From: Druceiella hillmani
Taxonomy: Eukaryota; Arthropoda; Insecta; Lepidoptera; Hepialidae
Reading direction: 5' to 3'
Length of the DNA stretch: 64,000 bases
Assembly (NCBI GenBank): GCA_039881145.1
Contig: JAYKKI010000139.1
Location: 1,240,001-1,304,000, forward strand
Shown here: positions 1-17,175 of the stretch, one piece after another
How positions within the stretch are numbered: position 1 is the stretch's first letter
Layout: each line of letters starts with the position of its first letter
Made by a program: the position numbers and the translations under genes
Notes under the pieces: generated by a model
Seen by the model: the letters and a program-made list of their open reading frames with translations, nothing else
Databases searched by the model: none
Told to the model about the DNA's origin: nothing

Positions 1-187
1 ACCTGTAATTACGAAGGGCTTAGCGATGTTAGTTACAAAAGTTCTCTTGGTTCATTTAATCTTCACAGAGTTTGGAAGGGTGGTAAATGTTTGGATATAA
101 GAGTAACTTCATCACAAAAGAAACATTTTTAAACCTTAGAGTGGGTTTGATTTAATTTATTTATATATATAATTTATTATTTATTTG

Positions 188-233
<46 letters not shown>

Positions 234-241
234 TATATGTA

Positions 242-296
<55 letters not shown>

Positions 297-306
297 ATTT
301 ATATAA
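188..306. repeat. (TA)n microsatellite
   Basis: Long TA dinucleotide run with occasional TG or CA interruptions (tgtatatg, gtacat). The same repeat class recurs about 17 times in the window. Reading frames through it are meaningless Tyr-Ile polymers. Confidence 0.97.
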
Positions 307-3287
<2,981 letters not shown>

Positions 3288-3297
3288 TATACATATA

Positions 3298-3363
<66 letters not shown>

Positions 3364-3466
3364 GATATGATTAAGTTAATGAAAAAAAATTAATGTTGTT
3401 TGTGCAATTAATGTGGCAAAAAGACAAAACTACAATTTTATCTAAAGGTAAATTTAGAAGCGTTTT
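3288..3466 (+). repeat. Block A (left copy) of a rearranged inverted duplication, with TA tract
   Basis: A TA tract (3288-3360) is followed by about 105 bp of unique sequence (3361-3466). The unique part reappears as its reverse complement at 6508-6612, next to a TA tract. The copies look almost identical by eye, including an eight-A run and the motif aaatttagaagcg. Here A precedes B directly, with a 24-bp spacer; in the inverted copy A lies beyond C. The modules are therefore circularly permuted between the two arms. Confidence 0.9.
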
Positions 3467-3490
3467 CGCGTGTTCGCGTTTAAGCGCGTT

Positions 3491-3887
<397 letters not shown>

Positions 3888-3890
3888 ATT

Positions 3891-4550
<660 letters not shown>

Positions 4551-5044
4551 CGTTACGGAGCTAAATCGACGACTGACCGAGAGCAATAGGGCTACATATA
4601 TATCTTTCGTGTACGGAATCCCCAAGAGGAGTAGTAGACTCTATCGTGTTGAGCTGATAGTTCAATACAATAGAGTCCCCTATTATTAACCTATAATCGA
4701 AGTTCGCTATATTATTACAGATTTATTAAAGGATTTGGATTTCTATGTGAGAAAATGAATGATTTTAATACGAATAAAAATAATAATGAGGGACATAAAA
4801 TGTAAACATAATGAAATTCTATGTATTGCAACATTAAACACTATGTAATAATATAGCAAATCGCAATATTTTTAAGGTTTTAATTTATTAACGACATACA
4901 TAGAAGCATACTATATCTTGGACTTAGGGAAGGAGCGTGTGAAGTAGTAATGTAACGAAATTTGCATTTTGAAGAATTCTTGAAAATTCGAAGATTCGAA
5001 GAAAAGAAAAATATTTTCAATAATTTCCAAAGATGTAAAAAAGT
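4551..5044. other. Spacer between block C copies, no gene recognised
   Basis: Unique-looking DNA. The first 140 bp (4551-4690) are noticeably less AT-rich than their surroundings (around acgactgaccgagagcaata). That segment does not match any family I recognise. Confidence 0.5.
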
Positions 5045-5437
5045 CTTGAAAAATTTATATTGCTGGAAAATTAATAACATTAAATTGTTTTTCGGCTCGT
5101 GAAATTACTGGTTCGTTTTAGTTTTTGGGAATTAAAAGTTGTCAGGTTTTAAAATGAAAAAAATAAATTTGTAAAATAATTCTAATGCAATAAAAACAAA
5201 GAAAAAACTAATGAAAACTGGGTTTAAATTTTGTGTAAACGTTAAACTTATCACAATAAAAAGAAAACAACTATTGTTACCGTCGTACCGGTACACTTGG
5301 AAAATAAATAAAATTCAGTGTCTGCTTATGACCACGCGACAGAAGTGAAAACTAATAATTGTATAATATGGATGTTAGTTCAGCGAAACAGAAACAATGC
5401 GAGATTATTATTTTCAACTACAATAACATACGCGTAT
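5045..5437 (+). repeat. Block C, copy 2 (direct repeat)
   Basis: Direct duplicate of 3891-4285. After the shared acatacgcgtat the sequence continues as unique DNA instead of TA repeats. A 108-codon frame (5318-5644, +) starts inside the copy and runs past it. It has no recognisable domain and its first third is only what the repeat happens to encode, so I do not call it a gene. Confidence 0.92.
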
Positions 5438-6507
5438 TACATTAAATTACACTCAAAGTTTTCGAAGTTATCCAAAGGACCCGAGTTTACCCGTAAGAAT
5501 GCAACAATAAGTTTATGGAAACTGAAACATGTTATAAATAGTTTAGATTCCAATTTAATGAAATGTCTAAAAATGTTCGTCAAGGAAGCATCTATAAATA
5601 GTAGTTCATTTAATAGTTTTAAAAAGTGCACACGGTGCCTCTAAAGAAGTTTTCACTTTAATAATAGTGTTTAAAACATAACCCTTTTTATTTATTCTTA
5701 CTGACGGCACTGTATTTTATTATCTTACTATGGGAAAACGATTAATACATTAGTAAGCAATGATACTGGTATAGATTAATCGATGAAATGAGTGAATTAA
5801 GTAAAATAAGTGAACAAAAATCTATAAGACGTGAAATGAGTTAACATTTTACTCAAATAAAATGGTTCATTTTTAATTTATGCTAAAGCACAGAAAAATC
5901 GTCTTACAATTAAGTTTAACTTTCAAAAGTCATGTCAAATTTCGGCTGTCATTCAAAATCAATGTATTTTTTGAAATGGCTTCTATGATATAATTCATTT
6001 ATTTTTCTTATTATTTTGAGTCAGCATAACTTCAATTTCTTAGTATTAATAAATCTAAGATGCATAGGCAACACTTGTCATCGTGAAGGATAAGTGCTGA
6101 AAATTACAAACTTCTATAAATTGAACTACGGAAGGTTTCCTATAAAATATATATTTGAGGCACGGTAATGCCTGCAGATGGCAGATGTGTTATTTTTCAC
6201 GCTGAAAATAATTTTCACCTTTTTCTTATTTGAATGGTGTAATTTGCGATATCATTACGTCCACACTTAATAGCACCTTAGACGTTATTAATTTGAAAGA
6301 GGTGACAGCTGCATACTCGAGTGCACTTTAATTATCGCCATAATATGTCCCTACATTTACTTTATAACACCAAGGAATGGACGATTAAAAAGTTTCCTTC
6401 GATGCAGTGTTAATTTGAAAAGTAACAAAAACCTTGACATCGTAAGACGTACTGGCGTATACGGACTGTTCTTTATTTAAGTAAATAAAACATACTTTTT
6501 ATAACAG
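5438..6507. other. Spacer, no gene recognised
   Basis: AT-rich unique sequence separating block C copy 2 from the inverted arm. No transposase, LTR, RNA gene or clear exon is seen. Confidence 0.5.
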
Positions 6508-6610
6508 AAAACGCTTCTAAATTTACCTTTAGATAAAATTGTAGTTTTGTCTTTTTGCCACATTAATTGCACAAACAACATTAATTTTTTTTCATTAACT
6601 TAATCATATC

Positions 6611-6676
<66 letters not shown>
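6508..6676 (-). repeat. Block A (inverted copy) with TA tract
   Basis: 6508-6612 is the reverse complement of 3361-3466, followed by a TA tract (6613-6676). In this arm the TA tract leads directly into block C, unlike the left arm. The TA tract is therefore a likely recombination or assembly junction. Confidence 0.9.
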
Positions 6677-6677
<1 letters not shown>

Positions 6678-6679
<2 letters not shown>

Positions 6680-6900
6680 CTTTTTATTGTGATAAGTTTA
6701 ACGTTTACACAAAATTTAAACCCAGTTTTCATTAGTTTTTTCTTTGTGTTTATTGGATTATAATTATTTCACAAATTTATTTTTTTCATTTTAAAACCTG
6801 ACAACTTTTAATTACCAAAAACTAAAACGAACCAGTAATTTCACGAGCTGAAAAACAATTTAATGTTATTAATTTTCCAGCAATTTTAATTTTTCAAGAA
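6678..6900 (-). repeat. Block C (inverted, partial copy)
   Basis: Reverse complement of 3891-4111, nearly identical. It breaks off at the TA tract just after the homologue of cttatcacaataaaaagaa, so the outer ~175 bp of block C is missing. Confidence 0.92.
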
Positions 6901-7286
<386 letters not shown>

Positions 7287-8029
7287 TTATCCGGTTTCAG
7301 TGCATTAAAGATTGATTGATTCTGAAGTTTCTTTTGTTTTTAATGACATTATCAAAGCCGTCATGTAAGAGTGTACAACTCTTTAGAAGTATGATTCTTT
7401 AGCAATCATAGTTAACGTCTAGATTATGATCCGTTAGCAATCATATCATTCTTTAAGCTGTGGCGTGCCTCGGACAGTTCTATTTTAATTCCTAGACCAC
7501 TATCCTACCACTTAACTGTAAGACTGGACAACTGTTTAAGGATATGATCCTTTGTTTATTATAATAAACATCCGAAATATGATCCATTGGCAATCATACG
7601 ATTCTCAGCTGCAGCGAGCCTCACAAAGTGTTTATTTAAGGCTTAGAACACTGTCCTACCACTTAATTTACCTGTTATCCAGTTTGAGTGCTTTAAAGTT
7701 GATTCTGAAAATTGTTATGCCTATAGCGACATTATGAAAGCCGTCACGTAAAAGTGTACAACTGTTTAGGGGTATGATACTTTGGCAATCATAGTTAACA
7801 TTCGAAGTATAATACGTTAGCAATGGCACCATTCTCAGCTGCGGCAAGCCTCAGACTGTGTTCATTTAATGCCTAGACCATTTTCCTACCACTTAACTGA
7901 CTTGCTGTCCGGTTTGAGTGCATTAAAGTAGGTTTTGAAGTTTATTATGTCTTTATTGACATTGTTAAAGCCGCTACGTAATAGCCTACAATTTTTTAAG
8001 GGTATGATACTTTGGCAATCATAGTTACC

Positions 8030-10224
8030 GAGTATATCAAAGGAAATTTGAAAACATAAAATTTTCAAAACTAAAAAGTTAAAAAGACTTGAAAGTTTGC
8101 GAATTATTTTTTGAAGCTAATTCGTAAAGGCAACAGATTTTTTCAAATTGGTTATTTAAATTTGATTCTATACTTAATAGAAAACAGAACTACACATTAA
8201 CACATTGGGAACGTCGATACATTTCACGCATAAATTCTTATTTACATTCCTAAAGCATGAAATGCTTCAAATTTGTTCTGTGTCAAAATTGAGTACGTTG
8301 TTGACGCAGTTGAATATAAAGCCACAGCTTAATAAATTTACTTTACAAATACGATTGGAATTCATATTTGGATGGTTCTGTACATACGTACACACAAAAT
8401 GTTAGAATACTAATATTATTTTTTCCAAGTAAAATATATTCCCGAGAATGGTTTTCACGGGCGTGGAATATTATATATTTCTCAAAAATATTTTGGGTGT
8501 TATTGCTCATTACTTTCTTAATATATTTGTTATGTAATTTAGTCTCTTTAGTTGGCGCTTTGAATAAAATATATGTGAAATAGTTTGGCTCAATTCTGGT
8601 TCTTCTTTCTCTCAATTCGGCGTTATTGAAACAGAGCTTGTATGAAAATGGTGACTTCGATGGTCCACCAAATCGCTATTTTTCAATAAAAAGAATAAAT
8701 TTCTTCGAAAAAATAAATTCAAAAGCACAACTATTTCAAAGAAGTTTCTTCGACAGTACTTACATACCTACATACTTATGCACAAAAAATATTTTACATA
8801 CGATGCTAATGCAGAAAATCATTTTTCTTTCGCCCGCCCTATGCATATACGGAAGTCCAAACGAAATATAATTTTAAGTTATTTTGACTACTTAGTTTTA
8901 GACAATGGGTGAATTTCAAGTACTGTCTTATTTCAATTAGATATTAAAAGCCTTTGATGGACAGATGAACGCACGGACAGAAAATATTGCTTGACAAACA
9001 GTAAATTAATTCTCGCAAACTGTAGATAGTAGTTTGAACGTTAGTTGGTTAATCAGTTTAAACTATCTACCATTTTAATTATCTTATTATCTGCTATAAT
9101 TGATAAATGAACTTTACAAGCAAGATGAATACAGCTTGAAAATAAAATCATTTTTATTTATGAGTCAAAACAATTATATAATTCAAAAAGAAAATATCAT
9201 CGTTCAAAATTGTGCATAAACACCATTTATGAAACACTACATATTTTTACATTTACAATAGCAATAGCCTAAATAATTTGTGAAATTATTAAATTCTATA
9301 CTTTGATACTTTTTTAATTATTATAATTTTTATATATATCTCTTTTTCTCTGTTACGAGAGAAAAAGAACTTATTTATAATTATACTTTGTAATACCTCT
9401 AATTATACGTACAATAAAATCACATAAATTGTCATATATTTAACTAATGGGGTTTCCTTTTTCGGATTGCATAGCATTCTTATGATTCCGTCAGCAAAAT
9501 ATATAATATACTCATTTAAGGAATGATCGTTGGCATAATTTAAAAAAAATGCCGATAAAATATTTTTATACACCATTCCATGTCTCTTGCAGTTTTAAGT
9601 TATAAAAGTTAAAAATTGTGTGTATTGAGGAAGGATATTAGGTCCTATCGTGTACCACCTGGAATTAATAAATGATCACACAAAAATGTTGCATATATAA
9701 AATTAAAATTGCTTGAATAATTCATAAGCTTATGTAAATTAGTAGCTAATAAGTGTTTGTAAGAACGGCCATCCAGTGAGCATCTAGTGCTCAGGTGCCT
9801 TGGTGATATCTCGTATTGGTCGAAATTGAAATATTTATTATTGTACTTCATGGACACATTTCAGTACCGCGTAGTACGAGTACGATGAACGCAGGATCTG
9901 AAAAAAAAATTAAAACAAAATTGAATGCGATATTAGCTTTCAAAAATTCATGCCTCTTGTCGCAAGATGAAATAGGCATCATAAAACTATTCAGTCATAG
10001 TCAATTTTTTCCTGTATACTTATTAATTTCTGTGTGGGAGAAACTTCGCGAACATTAACCGAATTGTTATTGCAATATTTAGAGTATCGATGTATCCATG
10101 GCACGTTATTAGTGAGAAACTGTAAGTAATTGGTAATTAAATCTTGTTAATTTAAGTACAGTTCAGTTTTCATTCCAGTTAATTCCATATCCAAAAAGGA
10201 AAAAGGAACTCTCGTGATGATAAA
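8030..10224. other. Stretch with only short frames, no gene recognised
   Basis: Overlapping short frames on both strands (8205-8871) have no recognisable domain. An isolated gatggacagatgaacgcacggac-like motif near 8957 resembles the gacagacgga core of dispersed insect repeats, but its flanks are not convincing. Confidence 0.5.
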
Positions 10225-10530
10225 CATGTGTTCCGTTCGTCTATCTTTCTGTTATGGCTGTTTTCATCTGAAACTTTTTGAAGAAGAAGCTTGAAATTTG
10301 GCATAAGGTAAAGGTTACGAACTCGAACTGAGTAAGAAAATAATTTTTTATATCGTATTAACAAAGTCCTAGAAAAATTCTTTTTTTCCAGTATTTTTTG
10401 TGAGGTTCTAGAAATATGGTTGAAAATGTCTGTCTCATAAATCGTTTGGCGTAGAAACTTGGAATTTGGCATATAATAAAGAACACAAATAAAGTAATCA
10501 AAATGTTTATACGTTGTTTTAAAAGATAAA
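10225..10530 (+). repeat. Old dispersed repeat with internal ~180-bp duplication
   Basis: Two related halves: one around 10258-10370 with agcttgaaatttggcataag, the other around 10420-10530 with cttggaatttggcatata. Each is preceded by a 'gttgaaaatgtctgtc'- or 'ggctgttttcatctg'-like segment. The 'tctgtct ... gaaatttggcat' layout is typical of dispersed repeats I recall from insect genomes, although I cannot name the family. The 121-codon minus-strand frame here (10179-10544) simply reads through both halves (YYMPNSKF and YLMPNFKL) and is not a gene. Confidence 0.55.
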
Positions 10531-10567
10531 GTTAACTTTTCCAAATGTTGTATATGATAATGAAATG

Positions 10568-10680
10568 AAATATCTTTTTGAATGAAAATTCTACATACAT
10601 ATATATATGTGTATATATATATATGTATGTAGAATTTTCATTCAAAAAGATATTTTTGAATGAAAATTCTCTTTCAATGA
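10568..10680. repeat. ~88-bp palindrome with a third adjacent half-copy
   Basis: Arms 10568-10608 and about 10613-10655 (aaatatctttttgaatgaaa ... tttcattcaaaaagatattt) are near-perfect inverted repeats. They meet in a TA-rich centre with a small gtgt loop. A further half-copy, ttgaatgaaaattct, follows at 10656-10671, so a second, smaller foldback overlaps the right arm. Confidence 0.92.
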
Positions 10681-10838
10681 CTAAAACGTATTTTTGGCGG
10701 TAAATGGAATCCAACTCTTATTAAGTTCTTTTTCATTTGTTACGTTTTTTATTTTACGAATAAATTTTAATTAAATTTCTGCTGTTTGCTGCATTAGTTC
10801 ACTTCTGTTTGCTGTTCTCATGGTTGAAAAAAACGATA

Positions 10839-10990
10839 AGAGCTGGTAAAATTATAGCGTTGCTTGAAGAAGGCTGCAGGCAATGTTGTGTCTCAGCAGT
10901 TTAATGTAGCAGCCGTTCCACCGTCCAAAGAACCTGGCAACGATACCAAGAAACGGACTCCGTCAGTAGAACTCCGTCGGTTCTGGAAGA
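10839..10990 (+). pseudogene. Tc1-like transposase N-terminal fragment (broken)
   Basis: Conceptual reading of the plus strand gives a helix-turn-helix-like start: R-A-G-K-I-I-A-L-L-E-E-G-C at 10839-10877. After a frameshift near 10898 comes QQFNV, and further on GNDTKK. The order and spacing match the paired-like DNA-binding region of Tc1-type transposases (known pattern: I-x-x-L-x-x-G ... V-A-x-x-[LF]-x-V ... T-G). The frame is broken, the downstream sequence is not alignable by eye, and about 50 bp later the element is cut off by the (GGGGAA)n tract. No catalytic domain or terminal inverted repeat is visible. A non-functional relic; the family call is tentative. Confidence 0.55.
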
Positions 10991-11037
10991 AAACGGTGCA
11001 CTAAGCCACGGGACGACCACTTCATAGTCAGTCAAGC

Positions 11038-12000
11038 GGGAAGGGGAAGGGGAAGGGGAAGGGGAAGGGGAAGGGGAAGGGGAAGGGGAAGGGGAAGGGG
11101 AAGGGGAAGGGGAAGGGGAAGGGGAAGGGGAAGGGGAAGGGGAAGGGGAAGGGGAAGGGGAAGGGGAAGGGGAAGGGGAAGGGGAAGGGGAAGGGGAAGG
11201 GGAAGGGGAAGGGGAAGGGGAAGGGGAAGGGGAAGGGGAAGGGGAAGGGGAAGGGGAAGGGGAAGGGGAAGGGGAAGGGGAAGGGGAAGGGGAAGGGGAA
11301 GGGGAAGGGGAAGGGGAAGGGGAAGGGGAAGGGGAAGGGGAAGGGGAAGGGGAAGGGGAAGGGGAAGGGGAAGGGGAAGGGGAAGGGGAAGGGGAAGGGG
11401 AAGGGGAAGGGGAAGGGGAAGGGGAAGGGGAAGGGGAAGGGGAAGGGGAAGGGGAAGGGGAAGGGGAAGGGGAAGGGGAAGGGGAAGGGGAAGGGGAAGG
11501 GGAAGGGGAAGGGGAAGGGGAAGGGGAAGGGGAAGGGGAAGGGGAAGGGGAAGGGGAAGGGGAAGGGGAAGGGGAAGGGGAAGGGGAAGGGGAAGGGGAA
11601 GGGGAAGGGGAAGGGGAAGGGGAAGGGGAAGGGGAAGGGGAAGGGGAAGGGGAAGGGGAAGGGGAAGGGGAAGGGGAAGGGGAAGGGGAAGGGGAAGGGG
11701 AAGGGGAAGGGGAAGGGGAAGGGGAAGGGGAAGGGGAAGGGGAAGGGGAAGGGGAAGGGGAAGGGGAAGGGGAAGGGGAAGGGGAAGGGGAAGGGGAAGG
11801 GGAAGGGGAAGGGGAAGGGGAAGGGGAAGGGGAAGGGGAAGGGGAAGGGGAAGGGGAAGGGGAAGGGGAAGGGGAAGGGGAAGGGGAAGGGGAAGGGGAA
11901 GGGGAAGGGGAAGGGGAAGGGGAAGGGGAAGGGGAAGGGGAAGGGGAAGGGGAAGGGGAAGGGGAAGGGGAAGGGGAAGGGGAAGGGGAAGGGGAAGGGA
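11038..12000 (+). repeat. (GGGGAA)n hexanucleotide tract, ~160 copies, uninterrupted
   Basis: 963 bp of GGGGAA with no visible variant, 160.5 units. The plus strand is pure purine with a G4 run every six bases, so it can form stacked G-quadruplexes, and as a polypurine-polypyrimidine tract it can form triplex DNA. The minus strand reads as Ser-Pro or Leu-Pro dipeptide polymers (367 and 327 codons), which are artefacts of the period and not genes. The lack of any interruption implies recent expansion or consensus collapse in the assembly. Confidence 0.99.
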
Positions 12001-12166
12001 GCATCGCTCGGTCACCTGGTACTTATATATGATAGGAATTAATTATGTATTACGAATCGAAAATAAACTTTTGGGTAGATCTTAAATTCTAACATAATAA
12101 CTATAATAATATCTGTGTACTAACATAATAACATTTGTTATCATGTTATTTTGTTGTTTTATTTCT

Positions 12167-12205
12167 CTGTTTTAAAAGTTCTACTACACAGAACTTTTAA
12201 AACAG
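12167..12205. repeat. Perfect hairpin, 15-bp arms
   Basis: ctgttttaaaagttc (12167-12181) and its exact complement gaacttttaaaacag (12191-12205) with a 9-nt loop. There is no trailing T-run or promoter context. Confidence 0.9.
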
Positions 12206-13253
12206 AAACATACTTTTGGCTCGAATGGAATACGAATTTACGATTTTTCACTTGATATTTTTTGTAAGTCATAAAAGGTATTTTGCAGTTATTTTGCACC
12301 ATACCTTAATAGCAAAAGAAATTTTTGAATGATAATGAAGTGCCTAAAAGACGTTATATTAGCCAATCAGTTAATATCTTACGCAATGTACGTAACTTTC
12401 CATAAAAAACCTTTTTGTTTTATTAGGTTTATATGCAATAAATCCGCCTTTATAGGTCATAAGTTTTTTCTCGTTTTAAGTTATTACCAATAACAATACT
12501 CAATTATAAGAACTCCGTTGTAATTTATTACCTATAGTCTACGTGGATGTAGATACGCCGTGACAAAATTCGTTCCTCGTTGAATATTGTAAACATTCGG
12601 CTGGAAAATTGAGTAAGTACAACTTTAAGATTGTCCGTGTCCTTAAATTTGTTTTCCCATTAATAATTAGATAGCATGTAAAACAAATAATAGTAGGGGA
12701 GTAAGTGGTCCGGAGAACATGATAGGTCAGGAAGCATAGTCACTGGTCAGAACTCAGTAGATCGATACGTACGCCGACCCACGTCTAAAGATGAAGGAGT
12801 GTTGGCTCACGTACTAGCGAAACAAAATCTTTCCACTTCTTTTCGATGCGTGAAGTAAATTCTCTATTTCAGTAGAAGAACATGGCGATAGGTCTTTAAT
12901 TTTTTAAAATTTAATGTGGGAGATTGCCCTACATTTGAATTATAGGAAATAAAAATACTAAATGCTTGCATATTATTTATACCTTCTGGAAAGTTTAAAT
13001 ATTTACGAAATATTCAATAAACGCCGACCACTTTTAACGGTAACTTGTTATGCTTTTTAATTGAGAGGTGATGGATAAAACATAAATGCAATTTTCATTC
13101 CTTTATATTAAATAATTCCCACGTACCTCAATACCAGTTTCATGAAATTATGTAACCATGGCATCGCTTTACTCTCAGAAAATTTAACAATAGAATAACA
13201 CAGTATAGGTATGCGCACATCAAGTCATTTTACTGAATAGAATAAAACGAAAC
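12206..13253. other. No gene recognised
   Basis: AT-rich sequence. The 12690-12800 section is somewhat richer in GC, but has no open frame of note, no splice-flanked segment and no known repeat motif. Confidence 0.5.
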
Positions 13254-13452
13254 GTGTTTACATGTGTACGCATGTGCGCGTGTGGACGTGTGTGTGTGTG
13301 TACCAGTACGAATGTGTGTGTGTGGGTGCGTATGCGTGTGTGGGTGCGTATGCGTGTGTGCGCATGCATGCGCGTTTTTGCACATGAGCGTGCGTGGGTT
13401 TGCGTGGGCATGAGCCTGTGCGTATGGATGCGCATATACGTGTGTATGTGCG
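13254..13452 (+). repeat. Imperfect GT/GC-rich alternating tract
   Basis: About 200 bp of mostly alternating pyrimidine-purine sequence (gtgtgtgtgt, gcgcatgcatgcgcg, and gtgcgtatgcgtgtgtg repeated in tandem near 13325-13358). It has Z-DNA potential. Its Cys/Val-rich forward frame and His/Thr-rich reverse frame are repeat artefacts. Confidence 0.88.
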
Positions 13453-13670
13453 TTATTAATGGAAAAAAAAAAATTTTAACATTAAATAATTTAACATTAA
13501 GATTTTTTAGTTTTTCCTATTTAGAATAATATGATGAATTACGCTTTTAAGGAAAATTATGTAAAAAAACACTTTATCAATATTATCATTTAAGTGATAT
13601 TTGATATAGATTAGGTCTATTGCATAATCTTTGAAGTTTTATTTTTCTGGGAGTAGTAGGACTTGCGGTA

Positions 13671-13673
13671 GTA

Positions 13674-13723
<50 letters not shown>

Positions 13724-13749
13724 TATATGTGTGTGTGTGTGTGTGTGTT
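13671..13749. repeat. Compound (TA)n-(TG)n microsatellite
   Basis: TA repeats followed by about ten TG repeats. Confidence 0.95.
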
Positions 13750-14277
13750 TATTCATTACTAATTCTTTACAGTTCAATATTTTACTTAGATAGTGATTAT
13801 AATCGATAAGTGACTGTATACCAACAACGGAATAATTCTAACGAATAACAGAAAAAACAATTAGCACGTAGCCAACCGATCAATAATAGTAATCTAATCA
13901 GTAACTCTACGGCCATATCATTAAAAGTCATTGCTGAAAAGGAATGGATGAGGATAGAAAATGAAATATCAAGTTAAAAGGATACTTTCTGCATTAAATA
14001 GGTGAGATTTAAAATAATACTGCGAACTAGAGAACTACGAACTAAGACCACGTGGGAGTGGTATCGTTCCAAACGTACTTGCTTCTATCTTATAATTATG
14101 TACAAACGCAACAAGTTTACATGACTATGTCGTCATTATATATTTGTTTTCATATAAACGTAGCTTATTATTCAGAATCCGCTATAATACCAAGTCTATA
14201 TCTATTTATAAAACATCATTTTTAGATCGGATTAATAATAAAATAACATTTTCGGTCAAAAAAAAATCGCCTCCAGT

Positions 14278-14426
14278 GAGTAACCAGCTTCAAAAGTTGA
14301 TTTTAAAGAGAAACAGCTTCAAACGTTGCCTTTAAAGAGTAACCAACATCGAACGTTACTTTGAAAGAATAATCAGCTCTAAACGTTATTTTTAAAGAGT
14401 AATGAACTTCAAACACTTTGACTTCC
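14278..14426 (+). repeat. 30-bp minisatellite, five units
   Basis: Units start at 14278, 14308, 14337, 14367 and 14397. Each begins gagtaa-like and ends ttttaaa-like, around a cttcaaacgtt core. The 29-30-bp period is not a multiple of three in every unit, so it is unlikely to be coding. Confidence 0.92.
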
Positions 14427-14690
14427 ATAAAAAGTGAAAGTCAAAATACAACTCACCTACTTTAGACATTTTGACTTCTTAAAAATACAAGTCAAACAAA
14501 ACTTAAAAACTTAAGAATACAGCGATTTTAGAAAAATCAAAAAATCTAAATCTGAAATCAAAAGATCAAAAAATACGATTCAATGACTTCAGACACTTTG
14601 TTTTCCCTGAAAAGTCCAAGCCAAAAAATAAGACTCAGTGACATCCGACAATTTGGCTTACCTAAAAAGTACAAATCAATGTTATATGTG
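14405..14690 (+). repeat. Second minisatellite, ~55-60-bp units
   Basis: Starts inside the last 30-bp unit. Unit heads are at about 14406 (cttcaaacactttgac), 14460 (ctttagacattttgac), 14584 (cttcagacactttgtt) and 14643 (catccgacaatttggc). Each is followed by a ..aaaagt..aagtcaaa-like segment. The third interval is about twice the unit and contains a decayed, A-rich copy. Confidence 0.7.
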
Positions 14691-14696
14691 AACTAA

Positions 14697-16590
<1,894 letters not shown>

Positions 16591-16758
16591 ATTGAATATA
16601 TTTGGCGTTAATTTTGTAGAAATTCATTATTCTCAATTAAATGAAACTGCGTGATGTACTGAAGATGTTGTAATACAACGAAACCTAGGTCATGGTAAAG
16701 AACTTACAGAAAGTAGAAATAATACTACATCAAGTAGTTTCAATTAATTGTGAATATT
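16591..16758 (+). mobile_element. Foldback MITE family, copy 1 (internally deleted)
   Basis: The outer left arm begins at attgaatatatttggcgtta and runs to actgcgtgatgta. It then jumps, through an internal deletion, to the inner right arm: gaagatgttgtaatacaacg, aaacctaggtcatgg, agaaagtagaaata. It ends at tcaattaattgtgaata. The copies at 20390, 41564 and 45666 show the missing parts. The family is a non-autonomous long-inverted-repeat element with arms of about 130 bp and no coding capacity. Confidence 0.85.
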
Positions 16759-17069
16759 ATTATTATTTTATGTTTTTTGACTAAATTGCATATGAAAAAG
16801 ATAAACATTCTAAACTTATGACAATTATTATATTATTTATACAACTTTGTATATATATTTTTGGGATTTAAAAATATTAGTAATTGTGTAATGTTTGTTG
16901 TATCATTGTTATCTACCTTCAATGAGTTATCAATTTATTCATTACCGTTTTTGAAAAATTAAATTCAATATCAGAATATAACTTTATTCTTTTGTCACTC
17001 AATATATACATTATCCAAGCCACATGCCGAAATATTATTTCCTGCATGGATTTTTTCAAGTTTTAACAT

Positions 17070-17071
<2 letters not shown>

Positions 17072-17107
<36 letters not shown>

Positions 17108-17109
17108 CT

Positions 17110-17166
<57 letters not shown>

Positions 17167-17175
17167 TGTATATAT
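17072..17175. repeat. (TA)n microsatellite
   Basis: Interrupted TA tract with CATA and TTA variants. The frame reading through it at 17024-17404 is low-complexity Tyr-Ile followed by unremarkable hydrophobic residues, not a gene. Confidence 0.95.

Noticed and set aside
5318..5644. 108-codon plus-strand frame
   Set aside because: The first third lies in the duplicated block C. There is no domain or splice context, and the paralogous copy is destroyed by TA repeats.
8343..8615. 90-codon minus-strand frame opposite a 71-codon plus-strand frame
   Set aside because: Mutual shadows with no recognisable domain, and the composition is like the surrounding non-coding DNA.
10179..10544. 121-codon minus-strand frame
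   Set aside because: It reads through a dispersed repeat with an internal duplication. The two repeated peptide segments mirror the DNA duplication.
10901..12015. Two long minus-strand frames encoding Ser-Pro and Leu-Pro polymers (367 and 327 codons)
   Set aside because: They are forced by the 6-bp period of GGGGAA, which cannot create a stop. No unique coding sequence adjoins them.
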